Assembly (NCBI GenBank): GCA_050084515.1
Contig: CM114271.1
Location: 40,672,001-40,736,000 of the forward strand
Direction of reading: 5' to 3'
Length of the DNA: 64,000 bases
Origin: Blasia pusilla
Taxonomy: Eukaryota; Marchantiophyta; Marchantiopsida; Blasiales
In this document: piece after piece, positions 43,201 to 55,216 of the stretch
How positions within the stretch are numbered: the first letter of the stretch is position 1
Layout of the letters: the number at the start of each line of letters is the position of its first letter
Made by a program: the position numbers and the translations under genes
The notes under the pieces: model-generated
What the model was told of the DNA's origin: nothing
What the model saw: only the letters and a program-made list of their open reading frames with translations
Databases searched by the model: none

Positions 43201-44130
43201 CACCGAGTAACGAACGGACGAGGGTGTGTGATGCTGCAATAAAAGTCGGCCCGAGTTGGGACTCGGGAGGGGCGCGGCATCATGCGGTCCCTCAGGGACC
43301 TCCACAAGGACTTTCCTTATGGGTTCGGTTCTTGTCGTGCACTAGTGCTCCAACAGACGAAAGCATGCTACGTGTCACCTGTACACGAGCCTGTGCATAC
43401 TAGTGGTTCTAGCATGTGGTCGAGTTAGATTAACCATGGGTTTCAAATGATTTTTTTAAAATTAAAATTTTGTTTTTCCGTCCCTAAAATCAGGGAGATT
43501 GCGATGCAATGATCTAAACCTTCCCCTCCCCGTAGGTCTTGGATTTGAATATGGCGTCCCTCACTTAAATTTTTTTTAAGTTCTTCTCTTTCTCTAAAAA
43601 AATCATTTCCAACCCTCCTTGGACTATTTGAGAATTCTTGGGCGGGAGGCCTTTCAGAGCCTATTGCCCTATTATCCTCGTGTATTGAATTTCTTACTTG
43701 TGTTCTAGTTAATTTCACTCATGGGTTTTAGAAATTCGCTCATGAACAAGTCCATCCATAAGACCAACTTAAGTCCTCATACTTTTGAGTGTGTTGTGGG
43801 GTAGAGGGGGAGGGGAGCAAAAATCATGAGGTGGGTAGGATAGTGGTGGGAATGTGCATGGCACAATTTGGGGAAAAAAAAGTCCGGCAGAATTGTGTGG
43901 GAAAAATTCTTGCTAGCACAAGTATGTCCATATGATAGACATAAGTCCGCAAAATTTTCCATATTTAACCCTCGCATATAAGTGTGAAAAACTCCATATA
44001 GTCTGCAAACCTTACTTATTTAACGTGTATACTCATGACACGTAAACATAACACCAAATTTTCCATGAAGTGTTGATGTGGGTTCAACCAACATTTCATC
44101 CCACGCGAGCTCCACTGCACATCCTGTATG
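40201..44130. other. Intergenic region without recognised genes
   Basis: Nothing here could be assigned. Low-complexity tracts include a (CA)n run at 41,805-41,820, a T-run at 42,609-42,621 and CT repeats at 42,653-42,664. The open frames are short and strand-ambiguous. Confidence 0.45.
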
Positions 44131-45834
44131 CCTTAATGGAATCTAAAGAACTGAAATATATCTCTAGATAGTTCCTTGCCAACCTTGGTGAAGACCTCAA
44201 TCAATTGTTTATATGTGTTTGCATACATAAGCTCTATATCATCTACCAAAACTTTTCTCTCAAATGAAATAATAACCCACCTTTGTGTTTTTCCCTTGTA
44301 TGAAATAATGGATTTTTTTTCCAAATAAACACTACTCGTGTTATCTACATGGTGATAGTTGGATCTCAACATTAATTTGGGCTTATATCTACAAGCAGAT
44401 TGTTCAAGTATATCTACAAGTACATTGTAGACAGTGAAGACTTTGGGAGAGCTCTCCCAAAGTCTTTCGACTCAAACTATCCTTGCAATTGTACTTTGAT
44501 TTGTTGTATAAGAAACTCACTACTACTGGTCACAACCAAATCATGAACAAAGATAATGATTAGATCTTGTTCAACTCTCAATGAATAAAGTGAGAAAATT
44601 GAACTAAGAAACTGAAATCTAAGGATCTTTGGGAATTTAATGACCTTGCCATACCAAACTCTTTGAGTTTTTTTTTTAGTTTATCAAGAGTCTTTCTCCG
44701 TTCCAAAGAAGGAGAATCTAGATGCTCATATCCATAGGCCTAGACTATGTAGACTTCCTCCTCCAAGTCTCATTGAGAAATGCATTCTTCAAATCCATCT
44801 AATGCATTCTTCATCCTTGTCTAGTGGCTAATGATATAAAATTTATAATTGGCACTATGCAGTCCATAGAACTAAATGTCTCATCATATATAGTCCAAGC
44901 CACCATGTTATACTAATAAGTCCTTGTGTATATTAATATTCTTATTTGAATTATAGGTCACCTTGAGAACCCATTTACATTCAATCACCTCCTTACCTTG
45001 TGGAAGATCAAACATCTCCCATGTTCCCCAAGGTTGCGAGCTCTTCATCCGTAGGTCTAACCCAATCTACCATTTTAATTATGGCTTTAAGAATGCTCAA
45101 CTCCTATACTTGAAGATTTTTCACCATATATGCATTCTGAATAGCCAAGAAGTAATTATGCCTAAATCTCTACACATAATGTCTTATCATGTTTAATATT
45201 CAAAGTGTAGAAGTGCAATGAGGACTATAACCCCTTCCTCCATCATCTTTTGGAACACCTAGTTAATGAACTATTCCATTTCTTCCATCAAAATTTTCAC
45301 TTGCTTCAAATTTACTATATGAAATCACTTCTAGAATTTTTGGACCAAGTCTCAACCTTCCGAACCATAGACTTAAAAAAAACTGAGAGTTTATCACCTC
45401 TCATAATCCTTTGTTAGTGTTGTTGGATTGATGATGCACCATGAGCATTAGAGCATCCCTTCTTGGATTATAAATTGACTCACTAAGCATGCTAGCGATC
45501 TGAATTGAATCTAGTTTCTTCAATTCACTAAAAGCCTCATCTTAACTAGTGCAAATTTCTTTTTGACAAGATTATAAAATCTATAATCCTTAGAATGGAT
45601 ATCATAACACACGAATATATATCCTTTTGCTTCACTAAATGAAGTCCAAAACTCTACTCCTCACTTGTCGTGCAAAGAGCTTCCAACCTTGAGACCTATG
45701 AGCATAAGACTTGGTTTTGGTCTCAGAGGACCCAAACTAGTTGCTTGTTTTGTAGGTTATGTCTTGGAAGATGCTAAGCGATAATCAGGTCCAAATATTC
45801 TAAGAATGGGTAGAAACTCACCAAGATGGTTCAA

Positions 45835-46020
45835 TGTAACCATCCTTTGTTAGTCATAGTTAAGTTAGAGTCTATGACATGTAGCGCATATATAACTAGG
45901 AAAGAAGCAACCAAAAGAGAAAAGACATGAGATAAAGATGAGAGTGGGACCATAAGTTGGTGAAAAGTAAGATAAGCATGAGATTGGGGAAGATGAGGTA
46001 GGGACATTAGAGTCCAAAGA
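45835..46020 (+). repeat. Truncated LTR of the element A family
   Basis: About 186 bp matching the first half of the A LTR, from TGTAACCATCCTTTGTTAGT to GACATTAGAGTCCAAAG, with a few small indels. It stops before the TATA box, and unrelated sequence follows. It shows that the A family is present elsewhere in the genome. Confidence 0.9.
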
Positions 46021-46990
46021 ACCTCCCGGGTTGCCACAGGGTTAGATGTAACTTAAGAAATCACACTTGTACTCTGCAATTGCCTTTTTTATGAAAAGTC
46101 GAAGTGCATACTGTGATATGTGTTGTTCCCAATGTATGGGTGACATTTTCTATGGCTTATCGCATTCAACCCTTTCAGGCAACTCCTGTCGACAATCTGT
46201 TTCTGTCTCGACATTTCCACACACTTATCGCATTCAACCAACCGAAGCCACTCCTGTCCACAATCTAAATCTGTATGTTTGGTTTGTAACTGATGGTCTT
46301 CTATACTTGTTGAGGTTCTAAACATGGCCTAGTACATATCCATGGACTTGGAACACTGTTTGTGAGGTGTTCAACAAGATGAACACTGGAGCTGCGATGT
46401 TCATCTTGCATATGCTTTGTTTCACTACATATCACCGCATACGCGTATTATAGACAAGTCGTTGTTGCACTTCAACATTATTTAACGGCTATTCGTTTCA
46501 CATGATTATTTTAGCAACGAATTTAGGGTCAACTAAGTTAGCTGTGGTAGGGTCGACGCCGCTAAAACTTTACGAAGAGGGACATGGCTCGAGGGTAGGG
46601 TTGGGAGCGTGTCCAAAGCGTTTTTTTCTAGTCAAGCCTATCTTCTTTAGTTACAACTAGTTTAGAGGAATCTCTTTATGACGAAAGTGGCGGTGTTTTG
46701 CCTCTACGGCGTGGAACACGACGCAGTATAGCTGCGCCCCCCTGTACGTGGTTAAGCCTCCGATGTGGAATGGTGCGCGCGCGCGAGGTATGCGTGCCCG
46801 ACCGGCTTGAGAAGCGAAGTGCATAAATGAGATTCAAAAATGCCCACGGGATCCGAATGGGATCTTGTCAGAGCTGCCATCGCGGTAGAAACCAAACTTG
46901 ATTCAAAAGGTTTTATTCAAGAATGCACAACATAATAAGGGATGAACACATGTTTTCAGGTGTTCGATTTAAAAGCATAATCTTCCCATT
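46021..46990. other. Unassigned segment interrupting the copia element
   Basis: No domain is recognised. The sequence is locally GC-rich with a (GC)n run (GTGCGCGCGCGCGA at about 46,773) and a near-repeat CGCATTCAACC at about 46,160 and 46,223. Confidence 0.35.
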
Positions 46991-48299
46991 GAAAACAACC
47001 ACTCTCTTTCCACTAAGTATCAACTCTTCTTCTTTGCTACTCCATTTTTCTTTGGGGTAGAAATTGTGGTAACTTGCCTTCTGATGCCGAGTTGTTCTCG
47101 AAAGGCATCAAAATTGATAGAGATAAACCGACCTCCTCCATCTTATCTCAATTTGAGAAACTGAATGCAATATCCATATTTCTTCTCAAGCAAACTGTGG
47201 AACTTTTGGGATATCTTAAATACTTCGGATTTTTCTTTTAGGAAGTGTAGTAGTATATCCATATCCTTCTAAAGATATCATCAATGAAGGATAAAAATTA
47301 CTGACTACCACTCAAAATAGGTTGAGATGTTATCAAGACATGTGTATATACAAGCTCTTGTATTTTGGACCCATGTTTATCTTTGCTTGAAAATGGTCAC
47401 CTTGCTTTCTTGCCAAATTGACAAGCATGGCAAACTTAATATTTATGAAGAATACTAGATGAAATGAAATATGGTACTTATATCACCATGTTAGAGTTTT
47501 TCTAGACTTTTCAATATCTAATACTGTATATGATTTATCCTCTTATGCCAAGTCTCCAAATCTTCTAACTTTAGATCACTCTATCCATACATTACTACAT
47601 ACAATAGGTAAAATAACATTTAATTTCAACATCCTTTTAGATCTACTTTCCATTACGACTAACTTGTGGATAATTAGATTTTCAGTAAAATAACCTTCTT
47701 TATTGAATGTAACCTTGCAATTGTATTATACTGTTTTTCCTCTAAGACTAGAGATGAAATGTCTCATAATAGTAGGCATACATAGAAAACCTCCCAAAGC
47801 ATTGATGCCATAGGATGAAAGAGTGATAAGAATTTCATTGAGTATATCATGTTCTGAATGATCTCAATTCACAAAAAAATTTGGAGTCCCCAATGCTTCC
47901 ATGGTAAGGGACCATTCTTCATGAATCGATGCACCATTTTTCACCACTCGTAATTTTTCTCTTTGACTCCATGGATTTTCTCATGATATCATTCATTGTG
48001 AATGCTTTCTTGTCACTCTATTAATATTCCACATAATCTTTTTGGAAAGACTTTCAGATCTAATGTTCTTTCACTTCTTCAACCAACCTTTGGTGTACTA
48101 ACCATTCCTCCAATAGTTGCAAAAGTCCATAAGGTCAATAACCTTGATTATGGTCATTTTCTCTACCTCTATAGTTTCCCCGTCTTCTACCAAAGTTAAT
48201 TTTTTGGCAATGCGATTGTTGTTGTACCACGTAGAGAACACTAAATCACAGCTCTTAAGTTGCTTCTCAATGTGGTTTGGTAGTACCCATTATTGACTT

Positions 48300-49600
48300 A
48301 CTCCAAGTTTCCCTCCAACATGAGCATAACTCACAAAAAATTTCACAAATTTACCATCATTAAAATTTCCAATAGCAATTAATCTAAAATTCTTAACTTG
48401 GAACCTATTTATTCTTACAATGCAACTCAAAACCTAAGTTTTGTCTTGGATTTTTTTTATAAATATTCCGCTTAACCTTGCAATAATTGGGGAGCCCATG
48501 AAAAACTAAATGTCAACATTAAAATTTTATACTCAACAAGCCTCCATTCCATACATTTCTAAAAAATGCCATGAGAATGTTTCTACCTTTAACCCAAGAC
48601 CCATTAGTAATTTTGAGGTTAACGGAAAATGCATGACCTCAAAATTAAATAGAACACATCGAACTGGTAATTTAAGCCACATTTGGAGGGAAAGGCTTAA
48701 AGAGTTACGAAGAACTTCTAACTTAACATTCTTAAATGATCTTAATTACGGGCAAGTTATTCCACAGTGATTTCTCATTTGTCGGATGTGAGTCAAAATA
48801 ATGACAGGGTCCGTGTTCATATTTGTCCACTCTAAAATTTAAAATTTTGATGGATGGCTCTTCATGCCTTGTTACTCCCTTCATCTATACTATTGTGGGA
48901 GATGGCCCTCTCCTTGCGCAAATAGCTGCGGTGCTGACACATGGCAATTTACGCAAATGGCACAGACTAGTGCAGACTGTTCCTTTCCCACGAGTGGACC
49001 CTTTAGGATTTCAGATGTGTGGCGTGAAATTAACCCGGGTTAGCATCGTATTTTCCTGGTTTCTTCAAATTTTCAAAATCTGTCCTAATAAAAGTTATAC
49101 TGTGAGCGTGCTTTAGGCAATCGACCAAGGATATATGTCGATGAGAAAGCTTATATGTGATGAGTTGTGAGGGCGGTTGGATTGGCCTTAGGTTTTATCA
49201 CCTTTCATGACAAGGTATTTATTGCTTGAAACCCATTTCATAAGTCCCACTGCGCGCGCTTCCATCCGTTATTCAAGGGTCCGCTTTTCATTTTCGTCAT
49301 TGATGCATTCATTTACACAACCATTGATGCTTCATTGTTCCTCTGATCTTCCATTGGTGTGCGTAGGCAATAAAGATTACATGTATCTTTGTAGGTCTCA
49401 AAGTCTATGGAACTTAGAGCTATATTGTATCTTAATGGTGTATTGTATACTATATCTGAGCGCTGTACTAAGGTACTCGAGAAGTGGTTGAGTTGCTATG
49501 CAAATCTGAACTCTACTGCATCTTTGTGAGGCATCGAAGCTCAAGGCTCTACTATATCTCAAACCGCTGCTCTTGCGTTGCAGATACTCAAGTGAGTAAA
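48300..49600. other. Region before the Helitron coding sequence
   Basis: AT-rich with no recognised protein. It probably contains the Helitron's 5' end (TC...), but no unequivocal terminus could be picked out. Confidence 0.35.
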
Positions 49601-49751
49601 CTCTGCTCCGGGTTGAACTCCAGTTCCTCCGCTTTGCTTCGGTCTAACTTCTTACACCCTCGCTCAAAATCTCTCATTATTCATATTTTATTTGTACGTA
49701 TTATGTATAATATATTGATGTTTTCTCAGGCCTTTCAATGAGGATGGAGAA

Positions 49752-51071
49752 ATGATACGAGAAAATCAAGAAGCTCATGTTCCATCCACACATCGACTAC
49801 ATGTATCACCAAGACGGGAGTTACTTGATAGTGCCCTCCATGAAGTTATTGAGAATATCTCTACGACATGGCCAAATACTTTTGTCATACGAGATATTGA
49901 GTTACCTTCCACTCTTCCAATTCTGATTCAACATGAAGTTGTTGAGAATTCCTTGACTCTTCCTCATCCCGGGGATGAAATAAGGTCAAGAGTAGATCAT
50001 ATGTCTTCTACCATTAATGGAGATGTGTTATCTCCACAAAGTGCCACATTATCAAATTCTTCTACAATTCCTTTGTTGTCTGTTGTTGATAAAGTTGTAA
50101 GATTAAATACATTACTCAATCTTGCAAGAAGACCAAATTTCGAAGAAAGTGATATTAGGAAGTTGCGATTACATAGGAGTTTGAATTGTATCAGCAGTCG
50201 TCATACATTGGGTTCTATGACAGAGATATGCCCATCATGTCATGCTTTACATTGGAAATGTGAAAGGGTGAAAGGTACAAAGTTTACTGACTCACCATAT
50301 GGCATGTGTTGTGGCCATGCCAGAATACATTTACCCCTCTTGAATTTGTCTTTTCTATTCCTGAAATCCTTGATTTTGGGTGTTGGTCCTAGAAGTCTTC
50401 ATTTTCTTACACATGCTAGAGCTTACAATTATGCACTTCAACTTGCATCTACTGGAATGCATGTAAATGAGCAAATAGGTGGCACCAGACACTGTAGGGT
50501 CCGAGGTGGGATTTATCATTCTATTGGACCCTTACATCTTGATATAGGGGGTCATCCCCAATTTGCTCAACTCTACATCCACGATACTGCAAATGAATTG
50601 GAGAATCGTGGAAGAGTTATGTCTGGATCTTCTGATCTTAATACAAATATTTTGAGAGGGCTACAAGACATGTTACATGAATGCAACCCATATGTGAAGA
50701 TCTTTCGTCATATGGCATATAAAGCAACTGATCTTAATATACGGATTGTCCTCAAGGCAAGTAAGAGAGGTCTCGATGCTAAGCATTATAACTTACCAAT
50801 TGCTTCTGAGGTTGCGGTTAATTTTCCGGGTGATGGTAGTGAAGATGTTGACCATCATGATATAATTATACGACCATATGGAGGAGGAGTGAAGCGAATA
50901 TCAGACCTGAATAAAGCATATATTCCACTACATTTTGTTCTACTATTTATCTATGGTGAAGCAAGTTGGCATCATGGAATAGCTTTTGGGAGGATTGAAG
51001 GCCATAGAGAATTGCAACGATTAGGCCGGATGATTCATGAGGAGGGAGACATGGAACCTTCAACAGATTGA
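49752..51071 (+). CDS. Helitron Rep/helicase protein, N-terminal part (439-codon open frame)
   Basis: The longest intact frame in the window. It contains ARRPNFEESDIRKLRLHRSL, a cysteine/histidine cluster (MTEICPSCHALHWKCERVKG and CCGHARIHLP) and ANELENRGRVMSGSSDLNTN. Then come LRGLQDMLHECNPYVKIFR, NLPIASEVAVNFPGDG and DIIIRPYGGGVKRISDLNKA. This is the standard opening of plant Helitron proteins, including the CxxCHALHW zinc motif and the TASEVAVI(I/L)-PGDG-like stretch. The frame stops at 51,071 where the family normally continues, so the product would be a truncated protein lacking nuclease and helicase. The hydrophobic run LLNLSFLFLKSLIL (near residue 200) probably reflects a small frame change and not a membrane segment. 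Confidence 0.85.
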   Translation: MIRENQEAHVPSTHRLHVSPRRELLDSALHEVIENISTTWPNTFVIRDIELPSTLPILIQHEVVENSLTLPHPGDEIRSRVDHMSSTINGDVLSPQSATLSNSSTIPLLSVVDKVVRLNTLLNLARRPNFEESDIRKLRLHRSLNCISSRHTLGSMTEICPSCHALHWKCERVKGTKFTDSPYGMCCGHARIHLPLLNLSFLFLKSLILGVGPRSLHFLTHARAYNYALQLASTGMHVNEQIGGTRHCRVRGGIYHSIGPLHLDIGGHPQFAQLYIHDTANELENRGRVMSGSSDLNTNILRGLQDMLHECNPYVKIFRHMAYKATDLNIRIVLKASKRGLDAKHYNLPIASEVAVNFPGDGSEDVDHHDIIIRPYGGGVKRISDLNKAYIPLHFVLLFIYGEASWHHGIAFGRIEGHRELQRLGRMIHEEGDMEPSTD

Positions 51072-52745
51072 ATGGATGAGGAAAGAGTTGATGGTGATAT
51101 TATTGAGGAAAGAAAAACAAAGAGTGTTATGGCCTTGCAATTTGCATCTTTTTTAACTTCAAACGCGGATTGGAGGCGAAGAGAACATTCGGTTACTGCA
51201 GTTTGGTCGACTTACTCAAGAAGATATGGTTGACCTCTATGCCACTGTAGAGATGCAACGATTCTTATAGGTGTGCTTAAATCAGAAGGAGTTGAAGGCT
51301 GAATTATATCAAGCTGTAAAGGATCTCATGCATCGACATGACGTGGATAGTTGGAGGTTTGGGAGACCTTATTCTTTACTAGAGGGCCACGTCACATGCT
51401 CCAACTGTATCAAGATGCAATGGAAATTGCAAGACATTTGGGGAAGCTTGACTAATTTTTTACCATGATGTGTAATCCAAAGTGGGAGGAGATTACATGA
51501 GCCTTATTACCTGGTTAATCAACTGCATATCGATCAGATTTGGTCGTGTGGGTTTTTGAGAAGAAAAAGAAGGAGTTGTTGAGACTTATCATCAAGAAGC
51601 ACATGTTGGGATGAGTCGTAGGATGCATCCATATGGTGGAATTCCAAAAAAGAGATTTGCAGCATGTGCACGTTCTTATTATATTAGGACGGGAGAATAA
51701 TCCACGGACCACTCATGATTATGATTGTATTATTTCATCTGAAATCCCTGATTAATCTACCCATCCCAGGTTATATTCTACTATTGCTAATTTAATGGTT
51801 CATGGGCCATATGGACCAGTAAATCCAAATGCACCATGTATGGACAAGGAAACAAAAAAGTGTACAAAAGACTATCCTAAGGCTTTTGCGGCCAACACTA
51901 TAGAGACAGAAGATGGTTATCCGATCTATCGCAGATAAGGATCCTTTAATCTTGGCTTATCCTTATTATTGTAAGGCATATGATGCCGGTGTAGTACTAC
52001 AAAATATATTCATGATTTGTTACAGTATTTTTGTAGATTAGAGAATGGGAGGGCGATAATTAAGAGCCAACTTTCATTGGATAATCGTTGGGTTGTGCCC
52101 TACAATCCTATGTTATGCATCCTCTTCGATTGTCATATTAATCTTGAAATCACAAGTAGCGTTTCTGCCATCAAGTACTTATAAAAAAAGGTTTATAAGA
52201 GGTCCGATGCGGTATCATTCAAGTTATCAAAGGAAATGGATACATCCAATGCAATTGACGTTGTTGACGAGACAATGTCATATCTTGATACAAGGTATGA
52301 TTTTGCTTCATCATTCATGTGATGCATTATATTCTATTTCTATTATTCATGTGGCACCTTACTTGTTCTTTCTCCTTACTTGAATACTTGGAATTCTTAT
52401 TTTTCCAGATATATATCTTCTTCGGAAGCATGTTGGCGTCTCTTCAAGTTTTCTCTACATGTTGAACTTCCAAGTATTGTGCGATTAGTAGTTCATCTTC
52501 CGGAGCAACAAATAGTCTACTTCAATGATGTTGACGCTCCTTAAGATATTTTGCAATTAAATACAGAGATAACTTTGGCCCAATGGTTTGCAACCAATCT
52601 ATCTAACTCCACTGCTCGACAATATCTACATATAAATTTCCCTTCATATTATCGTTGGAGTAACAAGAGATGGATTCGTAGGGTAAGAAAATTTAATGAT
52701 TGTGGTCATCCCATTGGTTTCTTATACCTTACTCATCCAAGTAAA
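51072..52745 (+). pseudogene. Helitron HUH nuclease (Rep) region
   Basis: Frames are broken but ordered: NQKELKAELYQAVKDLMHR (51,275-51,330), LYQDAMEIARHLGK and FTMMCNPKWEEIT (51,405-51,495), and VEFQKRDLQHVHVLIILG with the HUH motif at 51,663-51,671. Then PYGPVNPNAPCMDKETKKCT (51,810-51,865), NRWVVPYNPMLCILFDCHIN (52,086-52,145) and IKYL-stop-KKVYK at 52,170-52,200, the Tyr/Lys motif region with a stop inside. WRLFKFSLHVELPSIVRLVV (52,428-52,490) follows. The Tyr-containing nuclease nicks and joins DNA in rolling-circle transposition. Confidence 0.85.
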
Positions 52746-52859
52746 TAGTTAAAAGTTGTTTGGAAGAACTTTGCTTATGTTTATATACCAGCCTTAGCCA
52801 TTTTCTTTTATAGATAGATAGGTGAGCTAAATTTTCTCACTTTTTCATAAGTGAAGGAG

Positions 52860-55139
52860 AATGACATTGGTTGAGATTACTCCTCCATCATGTTTGAGGA
52901 GCAACTACATACAAATGCTTGAGAATGTTCATGAGATATTATGTCCAACATTCAAGGAGGCTGCTATCCAATTGGGACTTCTTGAAGATGATAGGGAGGT
53001 GTTCACTTGCTTTGAAGAAGCTTCCATAATCCGTATGGGTTCTTCACTATGCCGTCTTTTTGCAATTATTCTAGCTTACAACACACATGCTCAACCTGCA
53101 ACATTATGGAGTCAATTTTTGGTTCCGTTGGTAGAAGATCTCTTATATGAACGACGTCAAGTAAGAATTTGATACTACCACTCCTTACAAAAAAATTCTT
53201 CCAAATAGTAGTAAGGTTTTCCATCTTACTTATATTGAGAATCCTACATACTAACCATGATTAAGACCTTTTTCGGAACTCTTCCATCATAGAAAATAGG
53301 AATTACTAATCTTCCTGTTGATGATGCTATCATTAATACTACATTATTGGAAGTCCATTATTATTTACAAGATAAAAAAAAAAGAGACTATCTGACTTCC
53401 CAGACATACCCCAAGCTAATTTCGAAAGCCCTCATTCACACTCCTACTTGGAGGAACAAGGGCTATCATATGATACAGAAGAATTATTTCAGCAAGTGTT
53501 GGAAGAAGCATGTCTAAATAAAGGACAACGCATATGGGATGCTATACGTGATGAGCTTGATAAAATATGCACAAATGCTCCACCATCTTCAAAAAACATT
53601 TTCATCGATGGTCTAAGTGAAACCGGAAAAACATTTTTAGATAATCTTCTCCTTGCAAGTGTAAGGAGCAAAAGAGATATAGCTTTGGTTGTAGCATCAT
53701 CTGGTATAGCTGCCTTATTATTAGACGAAGGATGTACTGCTCATTTGCGCTTCAAGATCCCCATAAATCTTCATGCAAGCTCTACTTGCAAGTAAGTGCC
53801 ATAATTTGTTCTAATTAGCTTCAATTTTTTTAATACATCAAATATAATTTAATTACTTCAATTATTACAGCTTCTAATTTTCTTCTTTTTGATGGTAGTT
53901 TATCAATCAATAGTGATGGAGTGCCCTTAATTGTGAGGCGATGCTCATTAAATGGGACAAGGCACCTATGACTCATCGTCATGTCTTTGAGGTTGTGAAT
54001 CAAACTTACACGATATCATGGGAGTTGTTTCGGATAATTTCTGAAAATTACCATTCGGTGGAAAACTTATGGTATTTGGTGGTGATTTTCGTCAATTGTT
54101 GCCTGTTGGTCGTCACGGGGATCGGCTGCAAATCATCCAAGCCACCATAAAGAGGTCTAATGTAAAGGTGATGAAGTTGAAAACAAACATGAGAGTTCAA
54201 AGGTTGAATGGTCATTTTTGTGATGAACAACAAGCTTTTGGTTATTGGTTATTGGTTATTCGAAGTGGGAGAGGGTCGTGTATGTTTGTACCCTCATTTG
54301 GGAGAAGAATTTATACGATTACCATCTGAAATTGTCACTAATAGTAACAAGATATGTAATCTTATTGATTTGATCTATGGCAATTCCATGACATTGATTT
54401 CTTAAGAGATGCGGCTTTTTTGACTCTAAGAAATAAAGATGTTGATGACATAAATGCAGACGTTATGTCTCGATTTCCGGGAGAGGTAATCCTTTTTACT
54501 TCTCTCCTTTCTACTTCTATCAATATGTTTTAGAGAAGTTTGGATATTCATATTACCTTTTCTTACTAATCCATTACATATTGTGTACAAGAGCATATTT
54601 GCCTTATCGTCCACTCTATTCCGAATGAGGGGTTGAGTCATATCTACCCAACTGAATTCTTGAACACATGCTTTCCTTTAGGACTTCCTCCGCATCGTTT
54701 GTGTTTGAAGATCTGTGCACCAATCATACTCTTACGAAACATGAATAGGTCACATGGACAAGCAAACGGGACAAGATTGGCAATTCTTGGATTTATGCGA
54801 CATTGCATCAATGTTGAAATTATCACTGGGAAGAATATTGGAGATTGAGTTTTTATTCCACGTATTCCATTGATTGCTTCAGATTTGGGTTTGCCATTTG
54901 ATTTACGTAGGTTTCAATTACCTATTAGGCCGTCTTTTCCTATGACTATTAATAAGTCTCAAGGTCAAACTTTGCAAAAGGTTGGAATTTACTTGCCTAC
55001 TTTCTCATGGTCAATTGTATGTAGCATTATCTAGGGTAGGAAAGAGAAATTCCATCCACATTACCATTGGAAGCGATGAACATTCAAATAAGGAAGATGA
55101 CTACATACGAAATGTAGTATATAGAGAAATATTGAGATG
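52860..55139 (+). pseudogene. Helitron Pif1-like helicase region
   Basis: In order: EAAIQLGLLEDDREVFTCFE (52,955-53,025), the Walker A-type motif GLSETGKTFL (53,612-53,641; family GPGGTGKTFL, so the loop has changed), VVASSGIAALLLDEGCTAHL (53,690-53,745) and VFGGDFRQLLPVGRHG (54,070-54,120). Then VMKLKTNMRVQ, LRNKDVDDINADVMSRFPGE (54,425-54,485), MTINKSQGQTLQKVGIYLP (54,940-55,000), and an end reading SRVGKRNSIHITIG. Frame changes occur about every 200-300 bp, and some short gaps may be introns. The helicase would unwind the donor strand during transposition. Confidence 0.85.
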
Positions 55140-55190
55140 AACTAAATTTGAATTTTGATATATTTTCCCTTTGTATTACTTTACTTCACT

Positions 55191-55216
55191 CGTGCATCGC
55201 ACGGGCACCTTACTAG
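55191..55216 (+). terminator. Helitron 3' hairpin and CTAG end
   Basis: The stem CGTGC/GCACG with loop ATC lies 9 bp before the terminal CTAG, followed by T. The hairpin is thought to stop rolling-circle replication. The right neighbour starts at 55,217. Confidence 0.9.

Larger units (their letters stand above)
44130..48300 (-). mobile_element. Decayed Ty1/copia retrotransposon
   Basis: Minus-strand fragments in copia order, 5' to 3', are: CHACQFGKKATFSSKDKHGS and LSFIDDIFRRIWIYYYTS (GAG-prepol and start of integrase core, about 47,200-47,440); SEAKGYIFVCYDIHSKDYRF (post-integrase, about 45,560-45,640); QVDWVRP region then IECKWVFKVTYNSN (RT entry, about 44,960-45,000); DETFSSMDC and MDLKNAFLNET with EEEVYIV (RT core, about 44,740-44,890); and FVHDLVV (decayed YVDD site, about 44,540). 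Stops are frequent and the catalytic residues are lost, so it is an old copy. It is interrupted between 45,835 and roughly 46,990. LTRs were not identified. Confidence 0.7.
49600..55216 (+). mobile_element. Helitron (rolling-circle transposon), broken
   Basis: It encodes the Rep-helicase architecture on the plus strand: a zinc-finger-like N-terminus and Helitron-specific domain (49,752-51,071), a HUH-type Rep nuclease (51,270-52,210) and a Pif1-family helicase (53,448-55,139). The 3' terminus is typical of plant Helitrons: a short hairpin CGTGC-ATC-GCACG (55,191-55,203) followed by GGGCACCTTA and the terminal CTAG at 55,213-55,216, with T after it. The left end given here is arbitrary; the true 5' TC end was not located. 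Stops and frameshifts show it is not autonomous. Confidence 0.88.

Noticed and set aside
46770-46785. GC-alternating run as a regulatory Z-DNA element
   Set aside because: Too short and isolated to support a functional claim.
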